NCBI RefSeq assembly: GCF_033297395.1
Contig: NW_027041823.1
Location: 2,077,302 to 2,141,301 of the forward strand
Source of the DNA: Canariomyces notabilis
Taxonomy: Eukaryota; Ascomycota; Sordariomycetes; Sordariales; Chaetomiaceae
DNA length: 64,000 nucleotides
Direction: 5' to 3'
The position numbers and the translations under genes are program-made. Of the stretch, positions 11,331 through 23,845 are shown piece after piece (position 1 is the stretch's first letter; each line of letters starts with the position of its first letter). Under the pieces are notes generated by a model, which was not told the origin of the DNA, did no database searches, and was given only the letters and a program-made list of their open reading frames with translations.

Positions 11331-12076
11331 ATGGTAAGGCTCGAAGCTCCTGCAACTATCAAAATCTTGATCTTAACACTGGTGTTCGCTGTTAGTCGCA
11401 ATCGCTCCGCCCATATCTCCAGGCCGTCCGGAGCAGTCTGACGGCTGCCCTCTGTCTCTCCAACTTCGCATCCCAGACGGCAGAGCGGCACAATGTCCCC
11501 GAGGTTGAGGCGCGCACATCTCCCGAGGTGCTCTTGACACCGTTGACAATCGCCCGCAACGAGAACGAGCGCGTGCTCATCGAGCCAAGCATAAACAGCA
11601 TACGCATTAGTATCAAGATCAAGCAGGCCGACGAGATTGAGCATATCTTGGTGCACAAGTTTACCCGCTTCTTAACACAGCGTGCAGAGTCCTTCTTTAT
11701 TCTGCGGAGAAAGCCTATCAAGGTCTGAACGCTTGCGCAACCTTGCTATTCTCCGTGTCCAAGCTGACACGCCTCCTGGCAGGGCTACGATATCTCGTTC
11801 CTGATCACCAACTTCCACACCGAGGAGATGCTGAAGCACAAGCTGGTAGACTTTATTATCCAATTTATGGAGGAGGTGGATAAGGAAATTTCAGAAATGA
11901 AGCTATTCGTATGGCGTTTCCTGCCCTCTGAGTGGCCAACAGTCGGGGCTAACTTCCCTGCCAGTTGAATGCGCGGGCTCGCTTTGTGGCTGAGTCGTTC
12001 TTGACACCGGTAAGATTATGTCCTCGATATTCAGCCTACCGCATATCTCGGTCTGACTCGCCCCTAGTTCGACTAA
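11331..12076 (+). CDS. ARC19: Arp2/3 complex subunit 4 (ARPC4, 20 kDa)
   Basis: Five exons: 11331-11333, 11396-11722, 11783-11908, 11965-12009 and 12068-12076, giving 169 residues, the usual length for ARPC4. The first exon is the ATG alone, followed at once by a GTAAGG donor. The protein starts MSQSLRPYLQAVRSSLTAAL and contains the conserved LSNFASQTAERHNVPEVE, NENERVLIEPSINS, RAESFFILRRKPIKGYDIS and FLITNFHTEEM. It ends AESFLTPFD. ARPC4 forms the structural core of the Arp2/3 complex with ARPC2, and so is needed for branched actin nucleation at endocytic patches. Identification is firm; the tiny first and last exons rest on phase, splice sites and the known protein ends. Confidence 0.95.
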
Positions 12077-14435
12077 GCCAAGCAGGCTATTCAGGTAGAC
12101 AAGGCAACCATATATGCATTTAAACATCAGGCAAGGGCAGCTCGCTTTATGAATCTGCAGAGTTACCCGAGTCCCAGGAACTCCTCCTGGTGTTCCTTTC
12201 CGAAACTAGATGAGCAAGGACAGAATGAATCCCGGGCTGTCGGCCAGCACAACCGCGCAGAGAGCCCCTGAAGGGAATGCTGTCAACGCATCTCCAGAAT
12301 CGAAAGCCCCATTTTTCCGAACTCAGTCTTGCGATCTGTCCAAGTGATATCCGTACAGTCAAAGGGCTTTGTTTCTGCCAGGCGCCTACCTGACAAGCCT
12401 GCAGGGATCATGGACTTGCAACAACCCTTGAGGCCCCTGATTACGGCTGTCGTACGCCTGACTAGAGCCTACCAGATGTTGAGCAAACACGCCGTGTCAA
12501 AGTGAACTCCAAATCGACTACTGTTCTCCCTCACTAAGTTAGATCTACGACATGACGCCACGAACACAGCGGCTCAGGGTGCCATGGAACGCTATGCTGA
12601 TTCACCAGGGGAAACCGCACTTCCTCGGTCATCAACATAATCCAAGATACACGGATCTACTGTTCACCTTTTCAGAGCAGGTGCACCCATCCGTGAGCAG
12701 AGGCCCAAGTGCAATATTTGGTAGCGTCATTTGACGAAGCCTCTGGCGGATATGTGCCCGTGCTTTAGTTGCATGGTATTCGAGCTTCTTGCTATGTCCA
12801 GACCGTAAAGCGAGACATTCATGTCTCGACCAACGTAGACCTCAACCACTGCCGTCCGGCGTCCGTCCATAGCTCTAGCCATGCCACCGCCCTAGCTCTC
12901 CCAATGCATTTTTTCAACAGCAAGCTGAAAACTGGCCTTATAGAAGCTGTATTATCCATGATCCACGTCACTTACTTGGGTAGGCTGAGACCAGTGATAC
13001 TGGATTTGGCTGACACTTCCAAGCGAGGGCAGCGAAGGGGAGGACCGACAAGGTTGCCAGACTCGCCGCATGGGAAGTCCTCACCGGTCAGATTCGAAAC
13101 TTGAACTGAGTGATGAATGATAATCCTCCAGAGTATAAGCTCTTCTTCTTTTTTCTACCAATGTGTATCAGAGATTCAAGGGCTCTGGATTTTGTAGGTC
13201 TGCTCTCCTCATGTCACGCTGCCTAAGTACTGATCGTCTCAATTTGCTATTCAGGAGCTGGCTTCCATCCCATCTCTACACAACGGTCGGCAATGTATAG
13301 CGTTGATCTGCTCACCAGACATTTAGTCACCAGCACGTTTGGCTTTAGATTGCTTTATCAGGGCAAATCCCTCCCATCCCTTTGCGATCAAGCGCTTCAA
13401 GCTTTCATCTCTCGTTCTCTCCTCCATCCTCCTCCTCTCCATTTTCAAACACTTAACATCGGAAGACCGAGAGCTTGATTCCTATCACGTCGCCTCAACT
13501 CGTTGTAAGTCACTTTCCGGTCTCTTCTCTATTCTTTCAACCATGCTTCATACTGGGCTCTTTCATCCTCATGGTATCAGACAAAACCTAATCTACCAGT
13601 CTATCCCTCTCATCCTATCTCCTCCGCTGTCCCCTCTAATCTATCGATTGCCCCGCGAAGGACGAACATCCTTCGCTTTTGGGATCACAGAGAAGTGCTG
13701 GTCTCTCGCCCACCCTCCTCCCACTCGCACTTGGGGTCATCTCTTCATCATTGACACGAATCGAGTGCTTTCCTCTTTTTTACACTCTTAACCTCTCATT
13801 TCTACGACCTATACTCGATTTTCTTCCCATCCACCCAAAACCTAGGTGTTTTTTCAATTTCAAGTTTCCTCACCATCGAAACTGCTCCAGTCTAATCCTC
13901 GCTCAAGATTCCTCCAATTCCATACCACGAACCAGACGGAACAGAGTCGAGTAAGTTATTATTTTCTTCCTCGAATTTTCTCCCAATTACCTGTATTAAG
14001 CCTGGACTTGTCTTCCCATTTCCCTTCCATGAGCCAATATCCCCGTCTTTCTCCATCAGCCGACCTAGCAAATAAGGCACTGCTCTCGCAATTCACGCGC
14101 CAGTTAGTTCCCCGATCCCCGATCCCCCAACTCCCTTCTCCCCTTCTGTTGCGGCCTGGCAATTGCTTTTCTGGTTGCCTTGACCCTGCTTTGCTAAGCC
14201 TGAACCCTCTCATCCTGGACTCCCGCGTCCTCATTCATTCAGTTTGGAAAGGGGAAAGTAAACGAAGTTCGCGACTTCCATTTTTTTCAGTTTCCTAGGA
14301 TCTTTCTCGCTTTCTTTCACTCGACTTCTCTCATTTCCTCACCATCTCCGCGAGTTCGGCTTGACTGATGTTAATTCATTATAGAGCCAGGATCGTTGGC
14401 TGCTACCTGCCGACCAGTTCAGGTTGCCCTTCAAG
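12077..14435. other. Long intergenic region with pyrimidine-rich leader and probable 5' UTR intron
   Basis: From 12077 to about 13300 I see no gene; the ORF at 12769-13104 begins at a non-ATG codon and lacks motifs. From about 13360 to 14340 the plus strand is strongly C/T-rich, typical of a fungal promoter and leader of a strongly transcribed gene. A GTAAGT donor at 13951 and a TATAG acceptor ending at 14384, with a CTGAC-like branch just upstream, suggest a 434-nt intron in the 5' UTR of the RRM gene starting at 14436. The ORFs in the C/T tract are compositional. Confidence 0.5.
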
Positions 14436-17009
14436 ATGGCGAGTAACAGTGCCGGCACCCGCAAGGCAGGCTACGAGTACAACCGCTTTGCTGCTCTTCG
14501 TTCGGCCGGCTCTACTGATTCCGACGACTACGATTACGCCGGTGGTGGTGTCAGTCTTTGCGATTTTGCCCAGGAAGATGGCAACAAACCGGCCATGATG
14601 GGCGCGGCCAGCAAGAACTTGAATGAGTCGACTCCTGTTGGCAATCCGCCTACCCCCAACCATGGCGGCAATATGGCACCCATCGGCACCGGCCGCCCTT
14701 CCGATTGCAACGCGTCTGCTGCCGCAGGCGCCTATGTGAGTGATTTCAGCGATGCCTTGGTACAAATCAAGCGCTGCCAATAATCCATTGGTTTCCTGTT
14801 GCTTTGGCTCTGGCGTTAACAACCGTTCGATCGTTAACATGAAGTCACAGACTGGGAATTTGCATGCTACCGGCGGCATTGAGCAACCCAGCGTGAATGG
14901 ATTCAGTGCTGCGACTTACCAGACAGCTCCCATGCAGAACCAGACTGACACAGCGGTAAATTGATTGCATTCCTTAGACTGTTCGAAGCGATGAAACTGA
15001 CGAAATACTAGTCGACCGCCTACTATAACCCCGGCGGCAATGCCTATGTCTCGGATCCTTATACGGCGTCTAATTCTTATGGATCCATGACCCATTATCC
15101 TCAGAGCAGCACTGCTATCGCCTACCAGTATGGTGCTGCTCCAGCTGCATACAACACCGCTCCTGGCTATCATGCGATCCAATCCCCCATAGGACCGGCC
15201 GACACTCCTGGTCTGACTCTGGACCAGCGCTTTCAGCAGGTCAGCCTGAACCCGCAGGCGACACCTTCGCACGTGCCTAAGCAAGTCGACAATGACATGG
15301 ACGAGACTCCCGGTTCGCCGATCCAGTACAAAGCCTACAATCAGACCGAGCCACGCAACTTTGCTCCGCGCACCGCTGGCAGTCCTTCGTATCTGCCGCC
15401 GCCCCCAGCCTTCAACCTTGGCCAGAATGCCAAACCCAAAGATAACAGTGCTCAGGCTGCTTCTCACTCGGCTGCATCTGATGCGGATCCTTTCTTTTCG
15501 CCTGGTTTGACGAGGCGTGCTGCTCCGGCCCCTACTCCTGCTCCCGTCTCGCAGGCCATGGTCCTCTCGTCCATCTCCGAGGATAACCAGCTTGATCTGG
15601 CCCCTAACCCGGTCTACTACGGTCCGGTCCCCGCAGAGATTCGTGCGCTCCGCTCGGAGCACCTCAACAGTCTCACTGACGGCCCGACCGGCTTGCCGAC
15701 CCAGGACGTTGCTTTGAGCCCAGATAATTTCCCCTTTATTGAGAGCTGCACCCAAGCTGGACCGGTCTCGTATGGTGTCGTCAAGATCAAGAACGTGAGT
15801 CAATCGAACATCTTTGTGCCTCTGCTTTGTGTCTCTATAGCTTTTCATTTCGGACGGTGACTAATCTGAGTACTCATTTTCTAGATCCCGTTCGGTACGC
15901 GACGCGCAGAAATCATTGCTTTCCTCGGGCGCAATTCTAAAATCCTCAATGACAACCAGGAGCCGGTTCACATCATCATGGAGCGGGTCAGCAGCAAGAC
16001 TCAGGATGCGTACGTGGAGTTTATGAGTCTTGCTGACGCCATGAGAGCCGTGGAACGTCACCAGATCAACGTCCAGAGGGGACGGCTTGCTCGCTTGGGC
16101 GACCGCCCTGTCGATGTTCAGCTTTCCAGCCAGTCGGCTCTCATGAAGGATCTGTTCCCACTCGCTGCGGGAGTCTTTTGGGAAGGCTCCAAGCCTGTCA
16201 TCCAGGCGCCGGTTCCTGGCGAGCCGTGGAAGACGTTCAAGGGCTTTGTTACCGAGGAGGAGATGACCATGCTGGTGAAGCACGTCGAAATTCCCCAACG
16301 TGTAAGTGTCCATTTGTGTTGTTAGCCAAGTTGTAGTTCTGTGCTCACTGCTAACCAATCTCGATTACCCTTGCAGTCGCCCTACTCAAAGGAGTGTCCC
16401 CAGCGTCCTTACGAGTGCATGATTTCCACTCTCAAGAAGCTACCCTGGTACATGTCAAACCACATCACGGTTAGGCAGCGCTACGCCGTCTACGACGCCA
16501 CGTGCAAGCTCATTTGGCTTCTCACGCAGAGCCTTGAGCGCCCGAACCGTTTCCACGAGGCGACCATCAACGTGCAGCTTCTCAAGCGCCTCGTCACGGC
16601 CGCGATGCTCTGCCCGGGCTTTTCGGTCGTGCAGAAGGACAACATTGCCGTTGTCGCTCAGATGCCCGAAGAGCGCGCACGCATGTTCAACCAGCCGCGC
16701 TTCGCCGACATGTGGACCCATCTCTACGCCCTGTGCCCCAAGCCGGGCATCCCGCTCGACGTGCTCGAGTGGTACATTGCCATTATCCGCGAGGAGACGA
16801 CCCGCTCCGTCTATCGCAAGCCGCTTAACGAGCAGTACGAGATCCAGGCCAAGGGCGCCATGACCAAGCTGTACTTTGGCTACCTGTGGTATGAGCTCAA
16901 CTTGCCAAGCGGCAAGGAGTTTGATAACCTCACCCTGCGCGATCTGGCCCGTCGTGAGCTGGCCGCCATGGAGCGCACTCTGCGCCGCGCCTTTCCTCGC
17001 CGGAACTGA
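14436..17009 (+). CDS. RRM-domain RNA-binding protein
   Basis: Five exons, 14436-14735, 14851-14955, 15012-15794, 15885-16301 and 16377-17009, give 745 residues. The first half is disordered, rich in Asn, Ser, Pro, Tyr and Gln. An RRM-like fold lies at about 440-530: RNP2-like VVKIKNIPFGTRRAEIIAFL, split by an intron after KIKN, then EPVHIIMERV and RNP1-like DAYVEFMSLADAMRAVER. The C-terminal 250 residues are a conserved-looking helical region (RPYECMISTLKKLPWYMS, DMWTHLYALCPKPGIPLDVLEW) that is not a classical RRM. Such proteins act in mRNA fate, but the target and partner are unknown and I give no symbol. Phases agree across all introns. The ATG at 14436 follows the predicted leader intron. 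Confidence 0.88.
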
Positions 17010-18076
17010 ATTCAGTTCCGGGAAGCATCGCATGCCTTTGGGCATAGCCTTCTCTTCTATTTCATCTCTCGTTAGTCGAGGCCGCTAAAGGCTGGGATAT
17101 GGGAGGTCCAGGATCATATTCGATCCTATCGAAGTTGGGATCGGATCGGATTTGGTCATCCGATTGTTTCACGATCGGGAAAGGACAGGTTCTCCAGCTA
17201 TTCAGAGACACTGCTCACAGACATGAACGGCTCCTTCTTTCTCCTTTCGTTTGTCTTTCTCTTCTTTCTTTACTTCTTTCTCGCTTTGCGCGCCTCGTCG
17301 GTTGGCCGGATGATCGACGATGCGTCTGGGACGGCCCCAGCACCGAGCTGTCAAGCAACCACAGTCATGACCGCCTATTGGAAGACACTGAACTGACCGG
17401 GCTATCAGCGAGAAGGTCTTAATCGGATTGATGGCGACCATCTGGCGGCGTTGGGAAGCGACATGATGAGATTTTCATTTTTCACAGGCTAGGTTGGTCT
17501 CCGGCCGTGTTTAGGCCCTCTGGGGGGTAGCTGGCACATCTATAGAGGGGATAGATGGATAGACCAAGATACCCAAGTACAGGCCTGACCTGCTCAATGA
17601 TAAATCTTTGAGATGGACTCAATCAACAGGGCATTCATTGGCTCTCTTTATGTGGTGATGGCAGCCATTGCGTCCAAAGCAATGAGCATTGAATTCATCA
17701 AAAGGTTTGAGAGACGTTAAAATAAGGGGGACAGATGACATAATCACATGCTTTCGCATAACCTGCCGTAGATTAGCCGACGCGAGCCAATGGACGCGTC
17801 TGCACGTCTAGATCTGACGTGTGAAAAAAAGTTGAGAGCTTCCTCCGGCATCTTATCGCGATAATGGATTTTTGATAAAATCGGCTCCGTCACCGATTCG
17901 CAGTCTACGAAGTGCAATTTACATGGTGAATGGAAATGCATATTCAAAGTCTGTTATGACGCTTGACAGCAATAGCGAACTATTGTTGTAATTCTAAAGG
18001 GTCATCCGTTTGCTAGCGATCAACCACACCGGCAACTTCGGTCAACTGAACGAGAAGGCCCGAGCGACGTTCGACG
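17010..18076. other. Intergenic region, 1.07 kb
   Basis: 3' flank of the RRM gene and promoter of the carrier gene. It contains a C/T-rich run at about 17230-17290. No gene, RNA or repeat was recognised. Confidence 0.55.
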
Positions 18077-19355
18077 ATGGCTTCAGTGCCAGCTACTAGG
18101 TCGATGCCTGGTAGCTCGGGGAGGAACACAAGCTCACACGAGGATGCGCCGCTCACCCAGTCGCGAGAGACTGGAGACGTTAACCCCGAGTCGCGCCAAG
18201 GCGATCCTATAGTGAACCGCAACAAGGCAAAAACTGCCTTCTCAAAGTCATGGGCGCACATGGTGGCAGGCGGGTAAGCTTGCCGAAGGGACAAGTTCAG
18301 GCCATGGCCCCGCCATACTGACAATGGTCCTCTTCCGTTAGAATCGGCGGCATGACTGCCGCAACCTTGACGGCGCCCCTCGACGTGCTTAAGACAAGGC
18401 TTCAGTCCGACTTTTATCAAGCCCAGATCAGAGCTTCCAGAGCCGCCCACACTACCTCAATGAACCCCCTCCGCACTGCCGCCTTCCATTTCAACGAGAC
18501 AATATCCATTCTCTCCTCCGTATACCGCCAAGAAGGGCCGCGTGCGCTCTTCAGGGGCCTCGGACCAAACCTGGTCGGCGTCATCCCCGCCCGCTCCATC
18601 AACTTCTTTACCTACGGCAACAGCAAGCGTCTCATCACCGAGCATCTGAACCACGGCAAGGACTCGGCCTGGGTACATCTCACCTCTGCTGCGCTAGCAG
18701 GTGTCGTCACCAGCACGGCTACAAACCCGATCTGGATGGTCAAGACCCGGCTACAACTCGACAAGAACATGGCGGCGGAAAGCGGCGGCGCCACCAAGCG
18801 TCAGTATAAAAACAGCGTGGACTGTATCCGACAAGTACTTCGCAATGAAGGAATCCAAGGCCTGTACAAGGGCATGAGCGCGAGTTACTTGGGTGTCGCC
18901 GAGTCGACCATGCATTGGATGCTGTACGAGCAGCTAAAACGAGCGCTGGTGAGGAGGGAGGAGCGCATATTGCGAAGCGGTAGAGAGAAGACCTGGTGGG
19001 ACCACACGGTCGACTGGACCGGCAAGTTTGGCGCCGCAGGCGGAGCGAAGCTTGTTGCCGCCGTCCTGACATATCCGCACGAGGTGTGTCCCGTCCGCCT
19101 GCTGACCGGAACATGTCGAGCGAAATACTAATTCGATCCCAGGTTGCGCGCACGCGTCTTCGTCAAGCGCCCATGGCTGACGGCCGGCCAAAATATACCG
19201 GCCTTATCCAATGTTTCAAGCTGGTGTTTAAAGAGGAGGGTATGATTGGCCTCTACGGCGGCATGACGCCACACTTACTGCGGACCGTCCCCAGTGCGGC
19301 CATCATGTTTGGCATGTACGAGGGTATTCTACGACTCCTTCACACGCCGGCATAA
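18077..19355 (+). CDS. RIM2: Mitochondrial carrier, pyrimidine nucleotide type (Rim2/SLC25A33-36)
   Basis: Three exons, 18077-18273, 18342-19083 and 19143-19355, give 383 residues. Three carrier repeats are present with signatures PLDVLKTRLQ, PIWMVKTRLQ and PHEVARTRLR. The last is split by the second intron right after PHE. The wording of repeat 2 (ATNPIWMVKTRLQLDKN) and repeat 3 (LTYPHEVARTRLRQAP) follows Rim2 and its human relatives, which exchange pyrimidine nucleoside triphosphates across the inner membrane and support mitochondrial DNA and RNA synthesis. The N-terminal 60 residues are a polar extension ahead of the first helix (KSWAHMVAGG). A flavin or folate carrier is possible but less likely because of the split PIW motif and long N-terminus. 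Confidence 0.9.
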
Positions 19356-20596
19356 ACCATCCCCCTTCTATGTCGCAAGCCAATACCGGACCTCAAGCTT
19401 TGGATCCATCTCAGCGACGGGTCTTCTGTATAACACTGTGTAACAATACTAATCTCAACTGGACGAGGCGAACCATACGGTCCTGGGCATCATGTCGGCG
19501 AGCGCAACCCGTTACACCCCGCTTTCACGGCATAGGTTGCGCCCTAGGACGGTCTCAGTCGTTGCTGTATTTCATGGGCAAGGACCCTCCCATCTTATAC
19601 GATCAAATATCACATATAGAACCAAGGATCATAGAGTGGGATGTATAGGCGGCATTCGGCGTCCTTCTTTTCTGCTTTCTGCATTGGAGATTCTCACTGG
19701 CGTTGGGGTGTAAAACACTGGGGGGTTGTAGCCGGACCACGGCTTGCAATGCATGTACGTCAAAGACTTGGAGAGCACTGAATATGAATGAATTAGCACG
19801 GTTACGAGGGCACGCAGTATGATGGCGCGGACTTTGATTGGATATGGTCAGGGCAGGCATCCGGGCTTTGATCAATCGACTGGCATGGTGGCTACCCATC
19901 AACAACCATCACGGTGCAAGGCGGTGTCGGGCGGATTACAGTACCATATTCACACTGCCATTTATTCCAGTCTCATCATGTTAAAAGCATACTCACATAA
20001 AAGGTGTTCTTGCTCTCAGGGAGAGAACTGAGGTGAAAAAGACATTGGATATCTCAATAAAACCGCTCAAAGCTGGCTAGAAACGGAAGACCAAAGGAGG
20101 AATCAGAATACCAGGCTGACCAGTGAAGCTGCCTTCCGCCCATTCATGCACCCCATTCTTCTCTTGCCCAGGCTGACCCCCTTCCTCGCCATTGCATCAA
20201 ATGCAGGTACAATGCGTAGCAGTGCACACCACCAACCTATCTCGCCTCGGCCAATATGCCGGAATGCTAATACTTACTCACGGGGCCCCAACTTATCTGA
20301 GGTTTTAATCCACTCCCCGCTTGACTCTCGCGTGCACATAACCCTGGTTAGTCCTCGTCGCCCAACTTGTGTGCCTCGAACCAGCCGCCGGGCGGCCGTT
20401 TCCGAAGCTTCTTTGGCCTGCGCCGGCCGGCATCCCTGTCCCGGTCTGTGCCATTCCTGCTTGTCTCACTGTTGACAGGAGTAAATAATCGTAATCTCGA
20501 AAAAAGGGCGGCCGAGAATAGGGGTGAAGATCTCGGCCGCGGCGGAGAGGAGTCTGGCAATGTTGTTGTTGGGTAACCAGTTGGATGGCGCTCTTG
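19356..20596. other. Convergent intergenic region, 1.24 kb
   Basis: Lies between the stops of the carrier gene and SNX3. Several short ORFs occur, but none has a motif. An AATAAA-like signal is at about 20055. Nothing else was seen. Confidence 0.55.
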
Positions 20597-21302
20597 TCAC
20601 CAGGCATTCCGGTCCCAGTTCGGATCTGATATATGTGCCTCGCCGTCAGTATTAGTCCACTTCAACTTCCCTCTCCCTCAGCCCTCATGTCTGCCGCAAC
20701 GACCTGCAACCATGAGAGAAGGCACACTCACCCTGCACAAAAGCAGCCAGAACCTTACTCCCCGTCTGGAGGAGCGGATGTCCCACCACAATCTTGAGGA
20801 ACTTCTCCAGCCCCGCGCGGCGGCCCTCAATCACGTCGTCGCTGAAGCGGTTGGTAAACACTTTTCCCGGCAACGGGGGGATGGTGACGCGGGCCGACTC
20901 GCGCTCGAGGATATCGCGAAAGTACTCGAAATCCGAGTAGCGCCGCCGCACGCTGCTCTGGCGCAGCTTGAAGGCGGGTATGTTTGTGCGGCAGACAATC
21001 TCGTAGTCGGTGTACATGTGCCGGCCGATGCCGTGCGTGCGCGGGTTGCGCACCTCGATCTCGAGGAAGTTCTCGGGCGGGCCGTAGATTTCGTCGAAGG
21101 ACTGCTGCCGCGTGTCCGGGAGCGATTGCAGGATCGGCCGGTGCAGCCGGGCGGCGGCGGCGGCGGCCGCTGATGCTGCCGCGGTGGGGGATTTGTTGCC
21201 GCCGGCGGTACTACTGGTGGGTGATGTGGGAGAGGCTGGAGGCATTTGCTGCTGCTGCTGCTGCTGGGCGGCCTCGCTGTGGCTGCCGGTGGTAGTGTCC
21301 AT
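20597..21302 (-). CDS. SNX3: Sorting nexin 3 (PX domain; Snx3/Grd19)
   Basis: Exons 21302-20732 and 20625-20597 give 199 residues. The last exon is only 29 nt and codes DPNWDRNAW, the conserved Snx3 end. The N-terminus is low complexity: a run of seven Gln at residues 13-19 followed by Pro/Ser/Thr and an Ala run (about 46-57). The PX domain spans about 75-185 with the PI3P-binding RRYSDFEYFRDIL, the PPLPGKVF loop and the FLKIVVGHPLL helix. Snx3 works at early endosomes with retromer to recycle cargo to the Golgi. The ATG at 21302 was chosen because the longer frame begins at GTG. The poly-Gln run is coded by CAG codons and may vary in length between strains. Confidence 0.93.
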
Positions 21303-22164
21303 CTTTGTCGTAGTCACTTTACTCGAGAAAGGTGCGCTGGGAACACCCCACTCTGTTGTTCTAGGTCACTTATCAATGCGCAGGGGCGCTGCGGGTCGTG
21401 TAGTGTGCGCCGGGTCAGCTGTTGCCTCGTATGAGCGGAGAGGAGCGGTCGTGGCCTTTTGAAGAATAGGTGCGATGAGTGTGGCGAGGCGTGATGTTTG
21501 AACGGTCAAGAACACCTCAATTAGTAGGTAGGTTGTATTTGAGCTACTTGCAAGGGTGGGGTATCAAACTCGTGTGCTCTTGCAGATCTGCGGGGAGAAG
21601 TTGCGATCTGATCTACCTACTTATACGGAATAGTGCAGCTGCAGAATACGACCACAGCTAGGTAGTGTATCCCCGTCATGACGTCCGAATTCTCATACCC
21701 CATCCTCAGATGGAAAATAATGGAAATTCAGACCGAACTGGTCTTGTCCCGGCTATCACCTACAGAGTGCAAGGTGTACAAGGAACTTTATTGTTACATT
21801 TCCGCCCTGTACTGTGTCGCTGGAACCTGCCGTTGCTTCCCGCATCACCCAACTAGTGAACATATCAATTTCCAGTCCCGCATTATCGGATGCCCGTTAT
21901 TCTCGCCCGAGGATCGCTTGCACCTCGCAAGAATAGCTGTGATGCCGGTTGGTATGAGCCGCGAAATACAGTCGACAAGGCAACACTCTCACCTTCACAA
22001 TCCCATGCTTACTCCAGGACCCCGTCGCTGCCTTCCTAGACATACTGTAGTCCTCTGATAGCCCGTTTCACTTCCCGGGCCGCCAATGCCTCGGCGGTGA
22101 TGCCGGACGGGTCGTGTGCTCCTGATGATCCTTCACATATAGAAATGCCCACCCATTTGAAATC
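21303..22164. other. Intergenic region, 862 bp
   Basis: Promoter of SNX3 and 3' flank of the SF3A1 gene, both on the minus strand. The plus-strand ORF 21678-22058 has no motif and no start context. No repeats were noted. Confidence 0.55.
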
Positions 22165-23845
22165 TCATTTCTTGTCGGCAAATTTCTGGTGAATAGCCCG
22201 AATCTGCTCGTCAAGATTGAAGGTTTGCAGGTGGTTGATGTGTGCCTGGCTCTTCCCATCGGGATTGCCATCGAAAGCGTGCATGGCAACCTTTTTTCGC
22301 CGCGCCTGCTCCTCCTCCGAGACAGGCTGGCCTGAAACCCCGTCAAAGACATCGCTCCGCTGGCTAGCCAGACGCTTGAGGTTGTTGGCCACATCAACCG
22401 TAGACAGGTTGGTGGTGGCAAACCTGGCGTCTGCCTTGGCCTTCTGTTCCTTCCAACGAGGATCGAGCAGTTCAACTACGGTAAATTGTTAGCATGTAAC
22501 CTGACTGCTTGGGGGAGGCAAACCTACTTTTCATGTGCTCCTCCATTTCGTTGAGTGGAATCTGCTGCTTGCAGTTTGGACACATGGCTGTCTGGGTGCC
22601 AAACTTGCTAGCTGCTCGTTGCGCCGCGCGCGGGACATAGTTCTCCTTGATCTTCATTGGAGCAGGGCCGCCTCGGGCTTCAGCTTGTGCTTGCTGCATA
22701 CGGAGCCGCTCTTGTTCTCTCTCCTGAGCCTTCTTTGCCTCTGACTCCTCCTCGGCCGACCTTGTGGGGGCGGGAGCTGGCATTGGAGCGCCATATGCTT
22801 GCGGGGCCGGTCCGTTGGCGCCCTGATAGGCTTGTGCCGCCGGTGGCGGCTGCACGGCCGGTGCTTGTGCGCCGTATGTCTGCGGAGGATACGCGTTGTA
22901 GCTGGTGTCGTCAAAGGGAAACGCTTCCTCAATACGTAGGGTGGAGCTGACGGAGACCTTGTTTCTCTCTTCCAGGGAAGCGTACTGGAGATCGTTGAGC
23001 GTCGTCGGAGGTGGTAGGTTCGCCTGGTCGTCCGCCTCAGTAAAGACGATTGTCTCGACCACGACAAAATCGTTCCAGTCGATACGGGCAAACTCTATCT
23101 TCTTCTTCTCTTCCTCTTCTTCCTGCTTGGCTTTTTCGGCCTCCTGCCATTTGGCGTATTCGGCCCTCTGTTTTGCGCGCGCTAGAACCTTGTACTTATC
23201 GGCCACGTTTTGGCGAAGCTGGTCGACGCGCTCCTGCTGCACCTTGGTTCCCTCACCATTGACTCCGCTCTCCCGTAGAAGAATCGAGTACTGATCGACC
23301 ATGCTCTGAAAAAAGTTGTGAAAGGTGTGGTTGGGTATCAAGAACTGAAACTGGGGGTTGCTTGCCTCACGCTGGGCAAGCTGTGTCATGAAGGGACGCC
23401 CGTTCTTTGCCACGAACAAGGCAGTTAGTCGCACAATCTCCAAGTCTTTCTGGCTCATTCGAGGCATACGGGCTGAGAACTGGAAATCAGGCGGCTTGGG
23501 CGGGCCCGCGGGCTTTGGCGAGGTTGGTGCAGCAGCAGCCTCGCCAACACGACCTGCCGACAGCGCGGTGCCCCGTCCCGACTTGATCTCTTGCTTGCGC
23601 CATTCGTAGTACGCATTATAGGGATCCGAGCTCGTCATTAGAAAGCTAAACTTTGGATTCTTGCCATGGTTGTCGCGGATGCGCTGCTCGAGGCCGGCGC
23701 CGCCTCGCATGACATAACCCGCTGTTTTCTCGATGGCCTCGCGGATTTCGCCCGGCGGTGGGATGATGATGCCAGGCGGCGGCTTGATATTATCAAGCGC
23801 AGCGGCTGCCGAGGCAGGAGCATCGCCATTTGTCGCGACAGCCAT
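22165..23845 (-). CDS. PRP21: Splicing factor 3A subunit 1 (SF3A1/Prp21/Sap114)
   Basis: Exons 23845-22528 and 22475-22165 give 542 residues. Two SURP domains are present: one at about 25-80 (YVMRGGAGLEQRIRDNH, NPKFSFL, YYEW) and one at about 130-185 (LTALFVAKNGRPFMTQLAQ, NPQFQFL, HNFFQSMVDQY). A charged helix follows, then the PRP21-like region with RIDWNDFVVVETIVF. Near the exon junction is KIKENYVPRA, a CPNCKQQIP pair and MEEHMK, spliced to IELLDPRWKEQ, as in human SF3A1. SF3A1 is part of the U2 snRNP and needed for pre-spliceosome assembly. The human C-terminal ubiquitin-like domain is absent, as in other fungal Prp21 proteins. Longer open frame upstream of 23845 has no better start. Confidence 0.93.

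Noticed and set aside
13293..14298. Ser/Leu/Pro-rich ORFs of up to 150 residues before the RRM gene
   Set aside because: They follow from the C/T-rich leader composition and carry no motif.
14916..15848. 310-residue minus-strand ORF inside the RRM gene
   Set aside because: Exact antisense of the third exon of a well-supported gene; Arg/Gly/Ser-rich composition is typical of a shadow frame.
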